Assembly: GCA_964304625.1 (NCBI GenBank)
Contig: OZ199839.1
Coordinates: 9,238,001 to 9,302,000, forward strand
Direction: 5' to 3'
Length of the DNA stretch: 64,000 nucleotides
Origin: Kudoa neothunni
Taxonomy: Eukaryota > Cnidaria
Shown here piece after piece: positions 1 to 11,817 of the stretch. Position 1 is the stretch's first letter. Each line of letters starts with the position of its first letter. The notes below the pieces were generated by a model, which saw nothing but the letters and a program-made list of their open reading frames with translations, made no database searches and had not been told where the DNA came from. A program made the position numbers and the translations under genes.

Positions 1-1891
1 TTTAAACATCCAAAATTGATTAAAAGCCCAAGAATTTTCATTCTAAACATGCAACATCTCTCACGCTTGATTTATCGCAGGACGAGCTTATACGAAGTGT
101 TAAATTGGCAAGTCGAATCGACTTCGGGAAGATTAACTGGCCCAACGAATCATCTTTTCCTCGAAATTCAGCCTGTAGAAATTTCCATAAATTTGTATAG
201 CATTTTGAAATATTTTTCTATTAACTATTATAAAATAAAAACTTGTGGTCCAAAAAATCCCAAGTTAGTTGGAGTGTAATTTTTTTTAAAGTTTAATAAT
301 TTTTAAATATAGCAATTTAATGATAATTGCATGAATTTCAAGTTTTTCGAAAGAATATGTAACATATTGTAATCAATTTATAACTAGTTTGGGGTCCAAA
401 AGACCCCAAGTTCGTTAGAGGGTTAATGTAATATTACACACAAATGTGGTCTGATAAGTCATTCACTTAGTAAACTAAATGGGGTATTGAAATAGAGCGA
501 CAGAATTTCACTATGTATTCAATTATTAAACATCTCATTTTTATAACTAATTGTTTCCGATGTTTAGAGTTGATCGGATATCAGCTGTTATCATTCTATA
601 TAAACACGATTATGCTCCAAATGTCCGCAGTCATAAAGTAATCAACAGTTATTCAAAAGTATTATTTTCCTTTGCTATTAATATAAAAATCCGAGCGTTT
701 ATCTGCCAATAGGCTTTTTTTAATATTTTAAGTGTTATTTATATTCAAAATTATATTATAGTATTTTAAAGATATTCGAGTGAATTGAATAAAATTATAA
801 AATTTTAATGATAATTAATCAAACATTAATATATGATAGTCAGTAACTATATGTATTATCTGAAATTGGAAACATATGGAATGTAGTTGAACGGATCATT
901 CTTCACGAATTAAACATAATGCCTTGTAAAAACAGTATCATTGAAATTAATATATAGTTAAATAGCATAAAACATAGAGTGCACATGATTAGATTATGCC
1001 ATAAATCATTGAAAATCAACAATATAGATAGAAACTTTAATAAACACTAGATCTACTGCTAATGTGTTATTATTTTATTAAGATTATCTATTATCTTTAT
1101 AGCATTAATATAATTTTTTTATTTTAAACGAATGTTTCTACTTAATATTTATTATATATTTGCATATATAATAAAAAATATAAATATGGAATGTTACTCA
1201 TATACATTGAGCAATCTTTGATCATTAAACTCATTTATGTGTATGTATCAATTAATTTATTCATTATAATAATACTACTTGCTGAAAATTTACCGAGTAA
1301 TTAATGATTACTTAATTTTTAAATTTACAAAACGCATATTTGTGTTGTTCCATTGTATGATTTTTCTAGAATAATCGTTAATAAAAAACCTATTAAATGT
1401 AATAAAGGTTACTGTGATTATAAATTAGGTAATAAATATGGTTACATTCTTAACTTACAGTAAAGAAATTTATATTTATTATAAAAATAATAAATATTTA
1501 TTTATATAATCGAGGAAAGTTTCAATTATTCTATTGATTTCGAATTTTAAGTTTTTTTATTATTATTTTATATTGTTGAAACAATGGAATAATTTCAAAG
1601 GTTTATTTTATTAAATATATTATAGATATAAAATTCTTTACATTGATGTTATTGTTAATTGCCGATAAAAATATGTATATAAGCAAATTTCTATTGTATT
1701 ACTCGTGAAAGGAGCTAAAATGGTTGGAGGAGCGTTCATGATCTTAAGTATAGAAGTTTTGTTCGTTATTATTAACAGATTATAGTATCGTTCATGATTA
1801 TAAATATCCAACAAGGGGTTACTGCTAAGGTAAATTGCGACCAACCTAAAACTGCACTTATATTCATTAGTTTACCCTATCGGAAGTAGCG
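1..1891. other. Gene-free stretch with a PiggyBac-type right end
   Basis: AT-rich DNA without a supportable gene. Two similar boxes lie at about 245-279 and 389-426. Each holds a palindrome of the form GGGGTC..GACCCC followed by CAAGTT.GTT.GAG; the outer one ends AGAGGG directly against TTAA (423-426). That fits the right end of a PiggyBac-like element whose body would lie to the left, partly outside the window. The rest shows nothing I recognise. Confidence 0.5.
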
Positions 1892-2691
1892 ATGGATGAC
1901 TTGGACAATGCATTTAAACTTATTCAAAACTTTGATGAATTTTTAGACACAGAATCTGTGATATAACTAGAGATAAAAATATTACTCTAAAATAGTTCTT
2001 TTACATAGAGGATACTGAATATTCTATGCAAAGTCATTATGAGAAATTCAATGGTGATGGTCATGGTGATGGTGCTGAACATTGCCCCGATGATGCTTGG
2101 TGCAAAGAAGACGTCAGTAAATAAACCATTTATGTATTGTATTGTAAGCAGTTTTTCTCTAGTCATGGAATTCATGATAAGACCAATACATCTAGCAACT
2201 ATGGTAATGAAATTTTATAGAAATAATTTAATATTTTAAAATTTTACAAATTAAAATAGATGGTTTTTTTTAAAAAATGTATGGAGGAAAATGAGTCGGA
2301 TGAAGCAGGAAATGTAACTGGAATCGATACACTGAAATAAACACTTAAATATTCACAGAGTTTTTCCTATTGCAGAAATAAGGCAACCGAAGATGCTCAT
2401 GATTGTACAAGTTGTACAAGCTATATTAAAGAATTTTATGAAAGTCAGTAATTCATTTAAATGTTTCGGCCCCCATCCCCATCCCATAAATTTATGTTTA
2501 ATTTTTGATGTAGAAAAAACCCAAAATCTAAATGAGATGGGATCTAAAATCTTGGAAAGTAACTTTGGAATTTATATGTATGACATAATTTGGCTTAAAT
2601 AGAATTCAGTGGAGATTGCGATCCTAGGGCTCCAATTGACCGACGACGTGATGCGATTGATTGTCAGCTTGAACAACTACATTTTGATTGA
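1892..2691 (+). CDS. Unrecognised seven-exon gene, acidic protein with Cys motifs
   Basis: Not recognised. Exons 1892-1957, 1996-2116, 2163-2203, 2260-2313, 2359-2443, 2514-2558 and 2603-2691 join in phase and give about 166 residues, starting MDDLDNAFKL and ending LEQLHFD. All introns are GT..AG and 38-70 bases long. The protein is acidic, with a Gly/His/Asp patch (GDGHGDG, about residue 39) and scattered cysteines, including a CTSC pair near residue 113. No signal peptide or membrane segment is evident. Keeping phase across seven exons and codon use typical of coding DNA are the evidence that it is real. The third exon has an alternative acceptor (starting 2149) that gives another frame, so residues 60-80 are the least certain part. 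Function unknown. Confidence 0.55.
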
Positions 2692-4067
2692 TTATAGGTA
2701 ATCGAATCTATCTTGTCCTTTAAAAGTTTAAGGTTATATTTTTAGAGTGGACCGAACGCTTATGATTTTAGCTACATGAAAATTTTGCTTACTTTAGTTA
2801 CATTCAATAAATTTTTAATAGTTATTACAATTTTAACTATTTCTGCAGTGTGTATTAAAATATAAATTTTAGATACCGAAAAAATATTTTTTGTAAAACG
2901 ATGTTTTCATGTATATCTTATTTATGAAAATAAATGAAAAATTTATGAGTTACCAAGTAGAGTTGTCACTTGGTGCTCTATTTAAATTTGCAGTATCCGC
3001 ATTAGTGATATTTTTCATAATCATTTAATAAGAATATTATATTAGGAATTACATTAAAATCTTTGTATTCGAAAAAGTATCCATTGAGATATTTTTTAAT
3101 AGGACATACTTTAATTATTAATGATTTTTTGTCCTTTCCCGTGGTAAATTTATCCATAAAATATTGATCCATTATTAAATTAAATATATATATATATTTC
3201 ATGTAGTTTACAAAAATTGTTTTAATTCTCATTCCCGATAATCTTTCAAATTTTATCCTAAAAATATTTTTGTGTAAACTTTAAACCTGTAATAAACAAT
3301 TAGTAATTTTCTTCAATAAATTTCTCATTAAATTATTTTAATTTAATAAAAATTATAATTTCATAAAATTCTATAATAAACATAATCATATATAGGAATA
3401 ACAAAATTTTTCGTGATTATTCAAATATGTGCAGGCATCTTAATCAAATTTTAACTTTTTAAATCTTCCTTCTACTGAAAAAATAATATTTTGATGAGTG
3501 ATGATTTAATTTCTACGATATAAATTTTTTTCAAACATAAAATAAAAAATAAAAATGAAGGATAAGATATTGAGAGAAAGAAAAATTATACATAGGAATT
3601 TGAAAAAAAAGTATGCTTTGATAAATATGAAAGAAATATTCCGTTAGGTCTATCGCGAAATAGCATGGGTGATTTAGAGTAGATGCGAAAAAGTTCTCTA
3701 ATTGCTAGTTTCATTTTGAACATGTGTTAGATAAAAAAGAAAATGTTTCTGAAAAATTAGAAAGCACAACTATAAAGGATCCTTCAACTCATAGATTTAT
3801 AATTCATTTAAAGCTCTAAATACCTATTCCAAGATTTATAATGATAATTATATTCACAAAAGAACTTTCATTTATAAAGGCTATTTAAAAAAATTAGGGA
3901 TCTGATGCAGTATAGGGACCCTAATCCGACACATGCATCAATCGGATTATAATACAAAAAAAGGGGGTTATGTAACATTAGTAACACTAGTTGCTAACGT
4001 TTGAAGGAGTCGCATTTTTTAATTGACAGTAAAAAATAAAATATAAAAATATGCTATAATTTTATAA
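2692..4067. other. Gene-free stretch
   Basis: AT-rich DNA with short low-complexity runs. A minus-strand open frame at 3002-3232 is rich in Ile, Lys, Tyr and Phe as random AT-rich sequence would be, and matches no family I know. Nothing else seen. Confidence 0.5.
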
Positions 4068-4442
4068 TTATAAACAACGTTTTTGAGTGATACTAAAAAC
4101 CCATACCAGAAATCCAGAAATTGGAATGGTTTTTCGCCTCCAATGGAGATTAAATAAAAGCTCATCTATGGCACTTTGAACACTTTCTCCGACATCATTG
4201 ATACATGATGTTCGATTTCTTCGATATTTTATAGCGCTCCATGTACCTTCGATGGTATCTGTCGTGTGACCAGCTAACCAATAGTACGAAAATTCAAGCA
4301 CCTCATTTATTGGTAACTTGTAAAAAGAAGAGAAAGTACCATTGAAAAAGGAATTTTCTTCGTACATTCTTTTTTTTACAACGCGATTGTTTGCGATCTA
4401 TGGAGAATCCAATATTTCCACAGTGAATACAATGGCTAGGCT
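4068..4442 (-). mobile_element. Merlin (IS1016-like) transposase remnant, core deleted
   Basis: The minus strand encodes the N-terminal zinc ribbon of Merlin/ISXO2-type transposases (CIHCGN..., then a later RC), followed by NSFFNGT and the family block KLPINEVLEF.YYWLAG. It then jumps straight to HTTDTIEGTWSAIK and LHWRRK, which are C-terminal family signatures. The roughly 150 residues between, which carry most of the DDE catalytic core, are absent, so this is an internal-deletion derivative. A one-base shift in an A run separates the zinc ribbon from the rest. It cannot encode active transposase. Confidence 0.75.
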
Positions 4443-4574
4443 CGTTTATTATCCATATATAAAACAGGAATTTTATTGCGGCATCTTCAGAACAGAAAAT
4501 ATTCTACAATTTCTTTACAGGAGGAATAATTTTTAATAGGAACGAAGGGAAGCGACCAGACAATGCCCGTTCGT

Positions 4575-4712
4575 GTGTTCTTTCGTGTCATAAGCGAACG
4601 AAGTTTTCTTCATAATTATAAACACGAACGAAACACGAATGAACTTTTCTAATTTTTAAACTTTTGACACGAAACACGAACGAAACCATTCGTGCGTTTC
4701 GTGTGCGAGGAT
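4575..4712. repeat. Cluster of CACGAACGAA / TTCGTTCGTG motifs
   Basis: A dense array of short direct and inverted copies of ACGAACGAA and its complement (for example CGTTCGTGTG, AAGCGAACGAAG, CACGAACGAAACACGAA, CATTCGTGCG). Motif-dense subterminal regions like this are typical of hAT elements. It lies on the 3' side of the hAT transposase remnant at 6.1-7.1 kb, so it may be that element's end; this is inference. Confidence 0.5.
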
Positions 4713-6104
4713 GGTGATGAAGTATGTGGTGTAGCGGACGAGGATCGAACACACATGTAATCTCCATATTTTTTCAACAAACACTGAATTTTTTTCGTTT
4801 CTTTCTTAGTTATTAATGAGAAAGTTATTTATTATTACTATTTTGATTTTTTACTATTGTTATATAACGATTTTATATGGACTAACTTTAAATATTAACT
4901 TATTGCGTGTCTCACAAAAAGATCTCATTTTTCACTATAATGAAAATACTTTTCGAATTTAAAAAAATAGATCTTGATGTCGTACGATTTTGTTTAGTTT
5001 ATAATTTTTTAAAATGACAATAGAAAACTGTTTTACATTGCAGTATTTGTATTATATTGAAAAAAAAATATTAAGCTATATTTTAATTATTTTGTAAGTT
5101 TTTGTGTATGTCAAAATTTGTAACAACAAATTCGGGCCAATGTACGAATTGAGAATATTACTAAGTGTAAACCCAATATTTTAACTAAGGTTATTATTTT
5201 GATCTATAAATATAATTAACTAAAACTAATGAATGTATAGAAAACAATTTTTTGATTTCTAATAACATTTTTATATTTATCGAATGTTATACTAAACACA
5301 CGTAAAAATTCCTCTAATAAAGTAATAACTTCATATAATCAACCTTTAATTGTTTACCTATTGAAATTAAATGTTTATCTAAAATATAATGTTTATTTAT
5401 TTTTAAAAAACTCATCAGTACTAAGAATATTAAGAAAATGCATTTTGAGAGTACGTAGTTGTCCTCGTTTTTGAACTATTCGTAATTAAAACTAATAAAA
5501 ACATGTATAAATAAATCTGATATTGTATAATTTATGTTTATATGCTAAAAAATATGAAGAATAACCAACTTATGAGTGATTATCAAAACGAATTAGACAA
5601 CAATTCAATGTTTGTTGAAAAAAAGATATTCGAATAACATGCACAAGCGGGCGTTTTTAGGTGGCGCATACTTTACCATTACCAAAAAGATCTTAGATAT
5701 GAAATTACTATTAAATTTTAAGCGAAGAAAAATATGAGGCATTGAATGTAAGCAATTACGATCTTTACCTTGATTTACTGGAATTTTTGAGATATGTTAC
5801 CTCATGTCACAATTTCATATTTTATTACCAAATACAAATTTGATGTCAGTTTTTTTTAAAAGATAATTAAATTAATTTAGGAAACAGAACCTCGTTATAT
5901 TAAGTTCCGCTATAGTCAAATCTGCCTAAAAAATTTTTTGAATGATAAAAATACTTTCAAACCTTAATTTTATAAGTCTAATAGTTAGAAGTGAATTTTT
6001 GAAGTGGCTAAGTTAGGTCTGTTCAGTTTTCTTTTGAGATAATGCAAAATAAAACATAATAAAGAAGAGTGAATTAAATTCACTCCAGAAGTGTCTTATT
6101 TTTA
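4713..6104. other. Gene-free stretch
   Basis: AT-rich sequence lying between a possible hAT end and the hAT transposase remnant, so part of it may be hAT noncoding DNA. No gene, RNA or clear repeat was recognised. Confidence 0.4.
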
Positions 6105-7105
6105 ATATTATTAGTATAAACTACTAATTTTCTTAATGTGTTCTGTTCAAGTCTATATCTAGACTTGGATAAAATTTTTCCAGCGTATGAAAACGCCCGT
6201 TCTGACATTGAGCTGGATGCTGGTCGGCTGTACACGTTAGTTGCAATTTTTTTAAGATTTTCATTCTTGGAGTTTTCCCAATAAACGAGCGGATTTTCGT
6301 AAACTTGGTTGACTTTTTCTCGGATGTACAGTTGAATTTCTGATTGAAAATCTTCTGAGTCACTATCCAGTTCATAACATATTGAGTGGGTTTTCAGAAG
6401 TTCCGAGCTCTTTGGGATTAATTTTAATTTTTTTAAATATTTGTTACAATAAAAGATTTACCATCAAATTTGTTTTTTTTATATGGGTAATTTGGTTCAG
6501 CCATTCCAGACAAAAGCGACTCAACGTGATTTATCACAAAATTTAATTCTTTATTTTGCAAAGACTTACACTCAATAAATTTGAATTTTTTAAAATTTGG
6601 ATGGAGAAAATCTGCGATTTTATGGTTGATATCAATACATTGTGTGTATTTTTCGTCCAATAAACTTTCCAAATGCATACAATAATCGCCTATAAAAGTT
6701 TCACGTTGTTTTTGAATCATTGCTTTGATACGATGAAATACAATAAACACTTAACGATAATATAAAAAACGAAACTTAAACGAATTACAAAATGTGACGA
6801 TGGCCTTTTTACCTGCTCCAACTGATCAAAGAAATCGGAAAATATTTTGAAAGATTCAGCTACAACAACACATTCTTTCTTGTCCAATCCGTCAAAGTAT
6901 TTTTTAGCTGGATGATTTTTTAGCACATCCTCCAAACTATCGAAACACGCCACTAACGTCCTATATCGATCGCTGAGGCCTCTCCATCGTCGCTTCGATG
7001 GATTAGGGGCACCTATATGCAAGGTCAGCCAAAATTTGTTTGGAATTATCTTCTTAACTCTCGAAAGATTATGCTCAAAAAACTTAAGTGTGTTCCAATG
7101 CGGGT
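6105..7105 (-). mobile_element. hAT-family transposase remnant
   Basis: Minus-strand frames read in order as a hAT transposase. First comes HWNTLKFFEHNLSRVKKIIP and NPSKRRWRGLSDRY, then IQKQRETFIGDYCMHLESLL and KIADFLHPNFKKF, and finally the C-terminal dimerisation domain with RPASSSMSERAFSYAGKI and SRYRLEQN near 6115-6245. Several frame changes separate these parts, and the N-terminal zinc finger and much of the catalytic core were not found, so it is a broken copy. A possible intron starts after LEQ near 6810 (GTAAAAAG), but phase does not close cleanly. Confidence 0.8.
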
Positions 7106-10100
7106 CGGTTGGTCAGCGACCCCAGTGGTTTTCTACTACAATGATTGAGTATGATTCTAATTTTTGGCATATAGGTTATATAATCTTTTGAACATTAAAA
7201 TATATGCTTAAAATATCCAATCGACAAAAGAATTTGTTAAAAATATCGTAACCATGTCGGGAGATATTACCAATTAGACTATTTCAAAAAAAAAACTTCA
7301 AATGGTGGAAATAATTTTTATAACTATTTAAGTTCCGTATTTAACCGAATGTAACAAAATGGAAATTTCTACGCCATTTTTAATATCAATATCAGGATGA
7401 CCACAGGGCGTGGCACTAACAGGAGGTAACTCCAGTGATGTTCGTCAATCCAACATTGATTTCCATTAAGATATGTTTACAACACATCCTGAGAATTAAA
7501 GAATAATGTTGAGTCTAAATCAATCAATAAATAAATAAGTAAGGAAGAATATATTTGAATTATGACTGAAGATATTTTTAATCGGAATGTAAGTATGATT
7601 CAAAGCGTATTTCTTTCAACTTGATTTTAATCATTTCAATAGATAAAGGAAATAGTCTAGTTTAATTTCACTCTAAATTAAAAAAATAAAACGATTAACA
7701 TAAATGTTTATTTGCTAAATTTATAGAATAAGGATTTGTTAAAATTTGACGAAATCATGACACAGAAATAATGTGACTGGATTTTAATCTATTAATTATT
7801 AGACTAAACTATTAACTGTTAGTAAAATATGATCATCTTTTAGTTTATTACAATTTAAATTTAATTCATAGAAAAAATAAAAATTATTAAATATTTATAA
7901 GAACATCAGACCATCTGTTGGTTTTCAAGGCGCAATAACCTGGTCGATAATGTTAATGGGATTAAGCTCTTTTAATCCTATTACATATTCCGAATCTAAT
8001 AACAGATAACAGGAATGATTACAAATTACAATATTCCTCAGAGATTTTATTTTAATTATGCGCTAATTTGAGTTATGTAAAAAATGGGATTGTTTGAACA
8101 AGCTTGGACTATTTGGATCATTCTTGCGGATGAATTAAGATGAGTGATTTCAGTGAATTTTATTATGGTATCCACTCCCTTAAGGGTGAGTAGGATAATA
8201 ACTTATTTTTCACACTACTTAACGCAAGGCCTTATTATTCGTTGAAAATAATCCACGATGAGTAAGTCAAACCATAACGAACCAGATTAAGTTTTGTAAT
8301 AGATCAAAATATACTCCAAATTCTATCGATAGTATCAACTGAAAATATTCGTGCAAATTCAAAATTATTTTTTGAGTAAATTTAAGCAATAAAATATTGG
8401 ATATTTTTCACCCCAAGCCCCTCCTTAAAGGGTGGAATTTTTCGTAAGCTTAGAGGGTTAAACAAAATTTTTGAAATGTAGAATACTATATTTTGGCTGA
8501 AATTTTGTATTTCTAAACAATACTCGTTAATCTAAGATTTCACCAACTAATAAATTAAAATGAAAAGTTTGAGTAGGTAAGAACAAACATTTACAAAAAA
8601 TGGGGTCACGAATGACCTCGCTTGGTCCCAGTAGGGTTAAAGCTCTGCATCATTCCTTATTAGATAAGAATAAAATTAATTAAAACGCAGAAAGAACCAT
8701 TTTTTATTTCTCCATTCTTATTGTAATAAATTTTTTTGTTAAAAATGTTCTTCCAAAGATTGCACTCTTGAACACAATAAATACACATCAAAACAAAACT
8801 TAAGTCGTACAAGTTGTTTATCGTATTCATTAATCCAACTACGATTTAAATTATTAAAATTGTAGAACTGAATTTAATTAGCTTATTCCAGTTTCAACTA
8901 TATCCTTATATACTTACTGTATATATAAAGCTGAAGTGTCCGTGTGTGTGTGCGTCATAATTTTATCCGTATAGAGAGACATTTATAAAATATTTTAAAA
9001 ATTATAATGTTTCGAAAAATTATTAAATCGTTTTCACATTACCTAATGTTCCAATAAGTGTTTAAAAAATGGTGATTTTGTCGATTCAAAGTTTGTTAAA
9101 CGGATTACCCAGGTACAACCATAGAATTACCACCTGCTTATGTCATGGTAATGGTCGGTTGAAGTTAAATTTCCTCCTTATATGCTTTATTAATGTAAAT
9201 TAAACGATACCATCTATGTTTATGCAAATACACTTCTTATTTGTGGAGTTTAAACGTATTTGACTTAATAAATACATTTTGAAGGTTCTATTAATGTTTT
9301 AAAATATGAATAAAATCTATATTTACATTATTAATAGCAAGCTGATAGTGCATGTTGTAATCAGATAGATTGATGCATTATATTGGAAATACTGCTTTCA
9401 TTGAAATCATCCGATAGGTTGAAAGTTCAGTGATTAAATTCAATACAGATGGTTGTACTCTTACCTTATCTAATTATATAAATTATTTATGTTGATATTG
9501 AAGCGATTTTTAGTTGTTTGTTTGGAGGAAGTACACTTATGTTTAGGCCGAGTCAGAATTCGACTTTTAAAAATCCTCTAGGCCAAAAAAATAACGTTTA
9601 AGGTAACATTTAAATGGGATTTAAACAATTCGGGAATGAAAAAAATACGACATTGACAATAAATTATTTAGTGTTAGTGTTGGGCCACGAGATTTTAAAT
9701 GAACACCAGGAATGATACTTTCCTTCACAAAATTAATTTAAATTAAAATTTCGCTAATCCAAATCGTTGAAAGTTCGCCACTTAAAAATTGTTAGTTATT
9801 TCGCATCTATGGGTAAATTTGAAACTTTAATATATTTTTTGAATATTATTAAGAAACGTATCTATGCGAAATCTTCCCCAAACAACGCTGGCTAGGCAGT
9901 TCCTACTAGTTATTAATATTTTTATCACGTAAACTTCACAAATAAATTGCTAAATCTTTTTAAAGTTATTTTAAGGATTGAGGATATATATCGTTGAAGT
10001 TTTTGGTTTATCGGTTATGCTAATTGCAGAATTTCTCATAAGTAAATGTGAAAAATATTAAATTTTTCTGTTAGTTTAATCAAGCTAAATTACATAAAAT

Positions 10101-11331
10101 TTCCGTAACAAGCATTAATTTTTGAGGATTAATAGATATAATATGTAGGCCTTAGGGAGCATATTATTGTAGAAATTCAATTAAATTTCTCTTTAGATTA
10201 TTCTTAGTGAATTCGGTTCATATATAAATTTTAATCCAAATGCCTCTATTTTTGCGCCTTAAATTTTTACATTTGAGTGTACTTTTTGTGGCAATATTAC
10301 CTCTTAAGAGATTTTATTCTTATGAATAATTTATATTTTACTTAACGCTGAAAAGATTTTTATGTAACCCGAATTTCATATCTTTCAGTTTCAAACCCCC
10401 ATAGATTTTAATTTGTTCCAATTGAAATTCCTTTATAAATTTAATCACAACTATTAAATACAATTAATTATTTAATTTTTTGTAAGATAATTACAAAATA
10501 TCAAATACTTCTTGATTGTATTGATAAATAAATCAAAAGTATTATTAGGTAAAATTTCATTACCGATACCTGAAATTTATTTTTAAGGATCTCTGCTGAT
10601 TAAAGGTTGATTACAAATTTTTTATATACATAAACTTGTTATTATTATTTTTTGAAATGATCTAAAATGACGTATTATGAACATTGTTGTTTTAACTTAA
10701 ATAAAAAAGAATTTCTTTGGATTTATTCCGGGTATTTAGATATATTTTTTATTCTGATAAGATTAAAATTCTAAGACTTATTGTGTTTGATTTGATATAA
10801 TGATTATTAGGCTATAATGTATGTTGAACATTACTTTTATGTTCAATATACACCATTCATTTATTATCAGAAAAATTGTAAATATTATTTATTTTAATGA
10901 TAGAACATATATACGAGTAGTACACAAATACCAGTTTTACAGATTATATCAATCAGATGGAACATAATAATTCATAAATTATTTTATATTCTATAATTTG
11001 TTAATAAGGCTGTTTATTAAGTAATATGTAAATACAGTTTTGTGTCATCAAAATTGATTAATGTTATCTTTTAAAATATGTGGGAATAATTTTATTGATA
11101 AATTTTAATAAAATAACGATAATTAACGTTTTTACTTTCATAAAAGATTTATAAATTTATATTTAGGATATAAATTTCCGTATTCCATATTTTAATAATA
11201 CTAATTATTATATAATTTTTTGTGAGTCATAAATTAACACGAATTAATATTATGAACAGGTTACAGATTATGATATTAATTTGCATAAAAGCAAATTTTA
11301 TCTACCCTACCATATTGCTTACTTAGTCGAA
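7106..11331. other. Long gene-free stretch with PiggyBac-type ends
   Basis: Two more PiggyBac-type boxes occur: 8409-8461, ending AGAGGG against TTAA (8458-8461), and 8600-8640, with GGGGTCACG..GACC and ending AGGG against TTAA (8637-8640). A third related GGTC..GACCCC palindrome lies near 7103-7125. At 8929-8955 is TATATAAAGCTGAAGTGTCC followed by GTGTGTGTG, a motif that recurs in weaker form near 27840 and 40964. The rest is AT-rich DNA in which I see no gene. Confidence 0.45.
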
Positions 11332-11817
11332 ATGGTTGGTGCAACGATAATTATTTCGCGTATATACAATGGGTTGAACAATTTTTTTAACTCATCATAG
11401 TATTTTTCTTATTCGTTTCTGCCCAGCCAAAAGGATGCCCTAAAGTAATTATTAAAAAATTAACAATTTTCAAATCTCTTTTAGTATACGTTATCAGACG
11501 AAGCGACCAACCAGTTGCGTCAATCCATCAATAGTCTTACACCATTGGAAGAATTTCGAATGAACAGATATGTAATATAATAACTGCAAACTTTAAATAA
11601 TCAATAATATCAGCAAATAGCGTTAACTGAAATACAAGAAAACTTACATGGTGCATACTCCCAATATGAAGACCTACATTCTGGTTGTCCTCCCTATGCT
11701 ACATGTAATACTCATAAACGTAAGTTTTACTTAATATTTAATTATTTTATTCTAAATTTTAAAGGAATAAGATTTACTGTTCAACCATTTTGTATAGCAT
11801 GTGAAGTGAGACTATAA
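11332..11817 (+). CDS. Small secreted cysteine-containing protein, five exons
   Basis: Not recognised as a known family. Exons 11332-11359, 11401-11444, 11485-11571, 11614-11719 and 11765-11817 join in phase to give about 105 residues. The first intron (41 bases) splits a clear signal peptide, MVGATIIISLFFLFVSA, with likely cleavage before QPKGCP. The mature part has a helix-like middle (SDEATNQLRQSINSLTPLEE; ALTEIQENLHGAYSQYEDL) followed by a cysteine tail, GCPPYATC and FCIAC, five cysteines in all. An extracellular role is implied by the signal peptide and cysteines. The odd cysteine count suggests dimerisation or a missed residue. Introns are 38-50 bases. Four phase-matched junctions and the reconstituted signal peptide make a real gene likely. 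Confidence 0.65.

Noticed and set aside
16-279. Open frame of 87 codons at the left edge
   Set aside because: Its end runs through a PiggyBac end box and its protein matches nothing; most likely noncoding element DNA.
4726-4752. TGGTGTAGCGG and GGATCGAAC, resembling tRNA A and B boxes
   Set aside because: The boxes are only a few bases apart and no cloverleaf forms around them.
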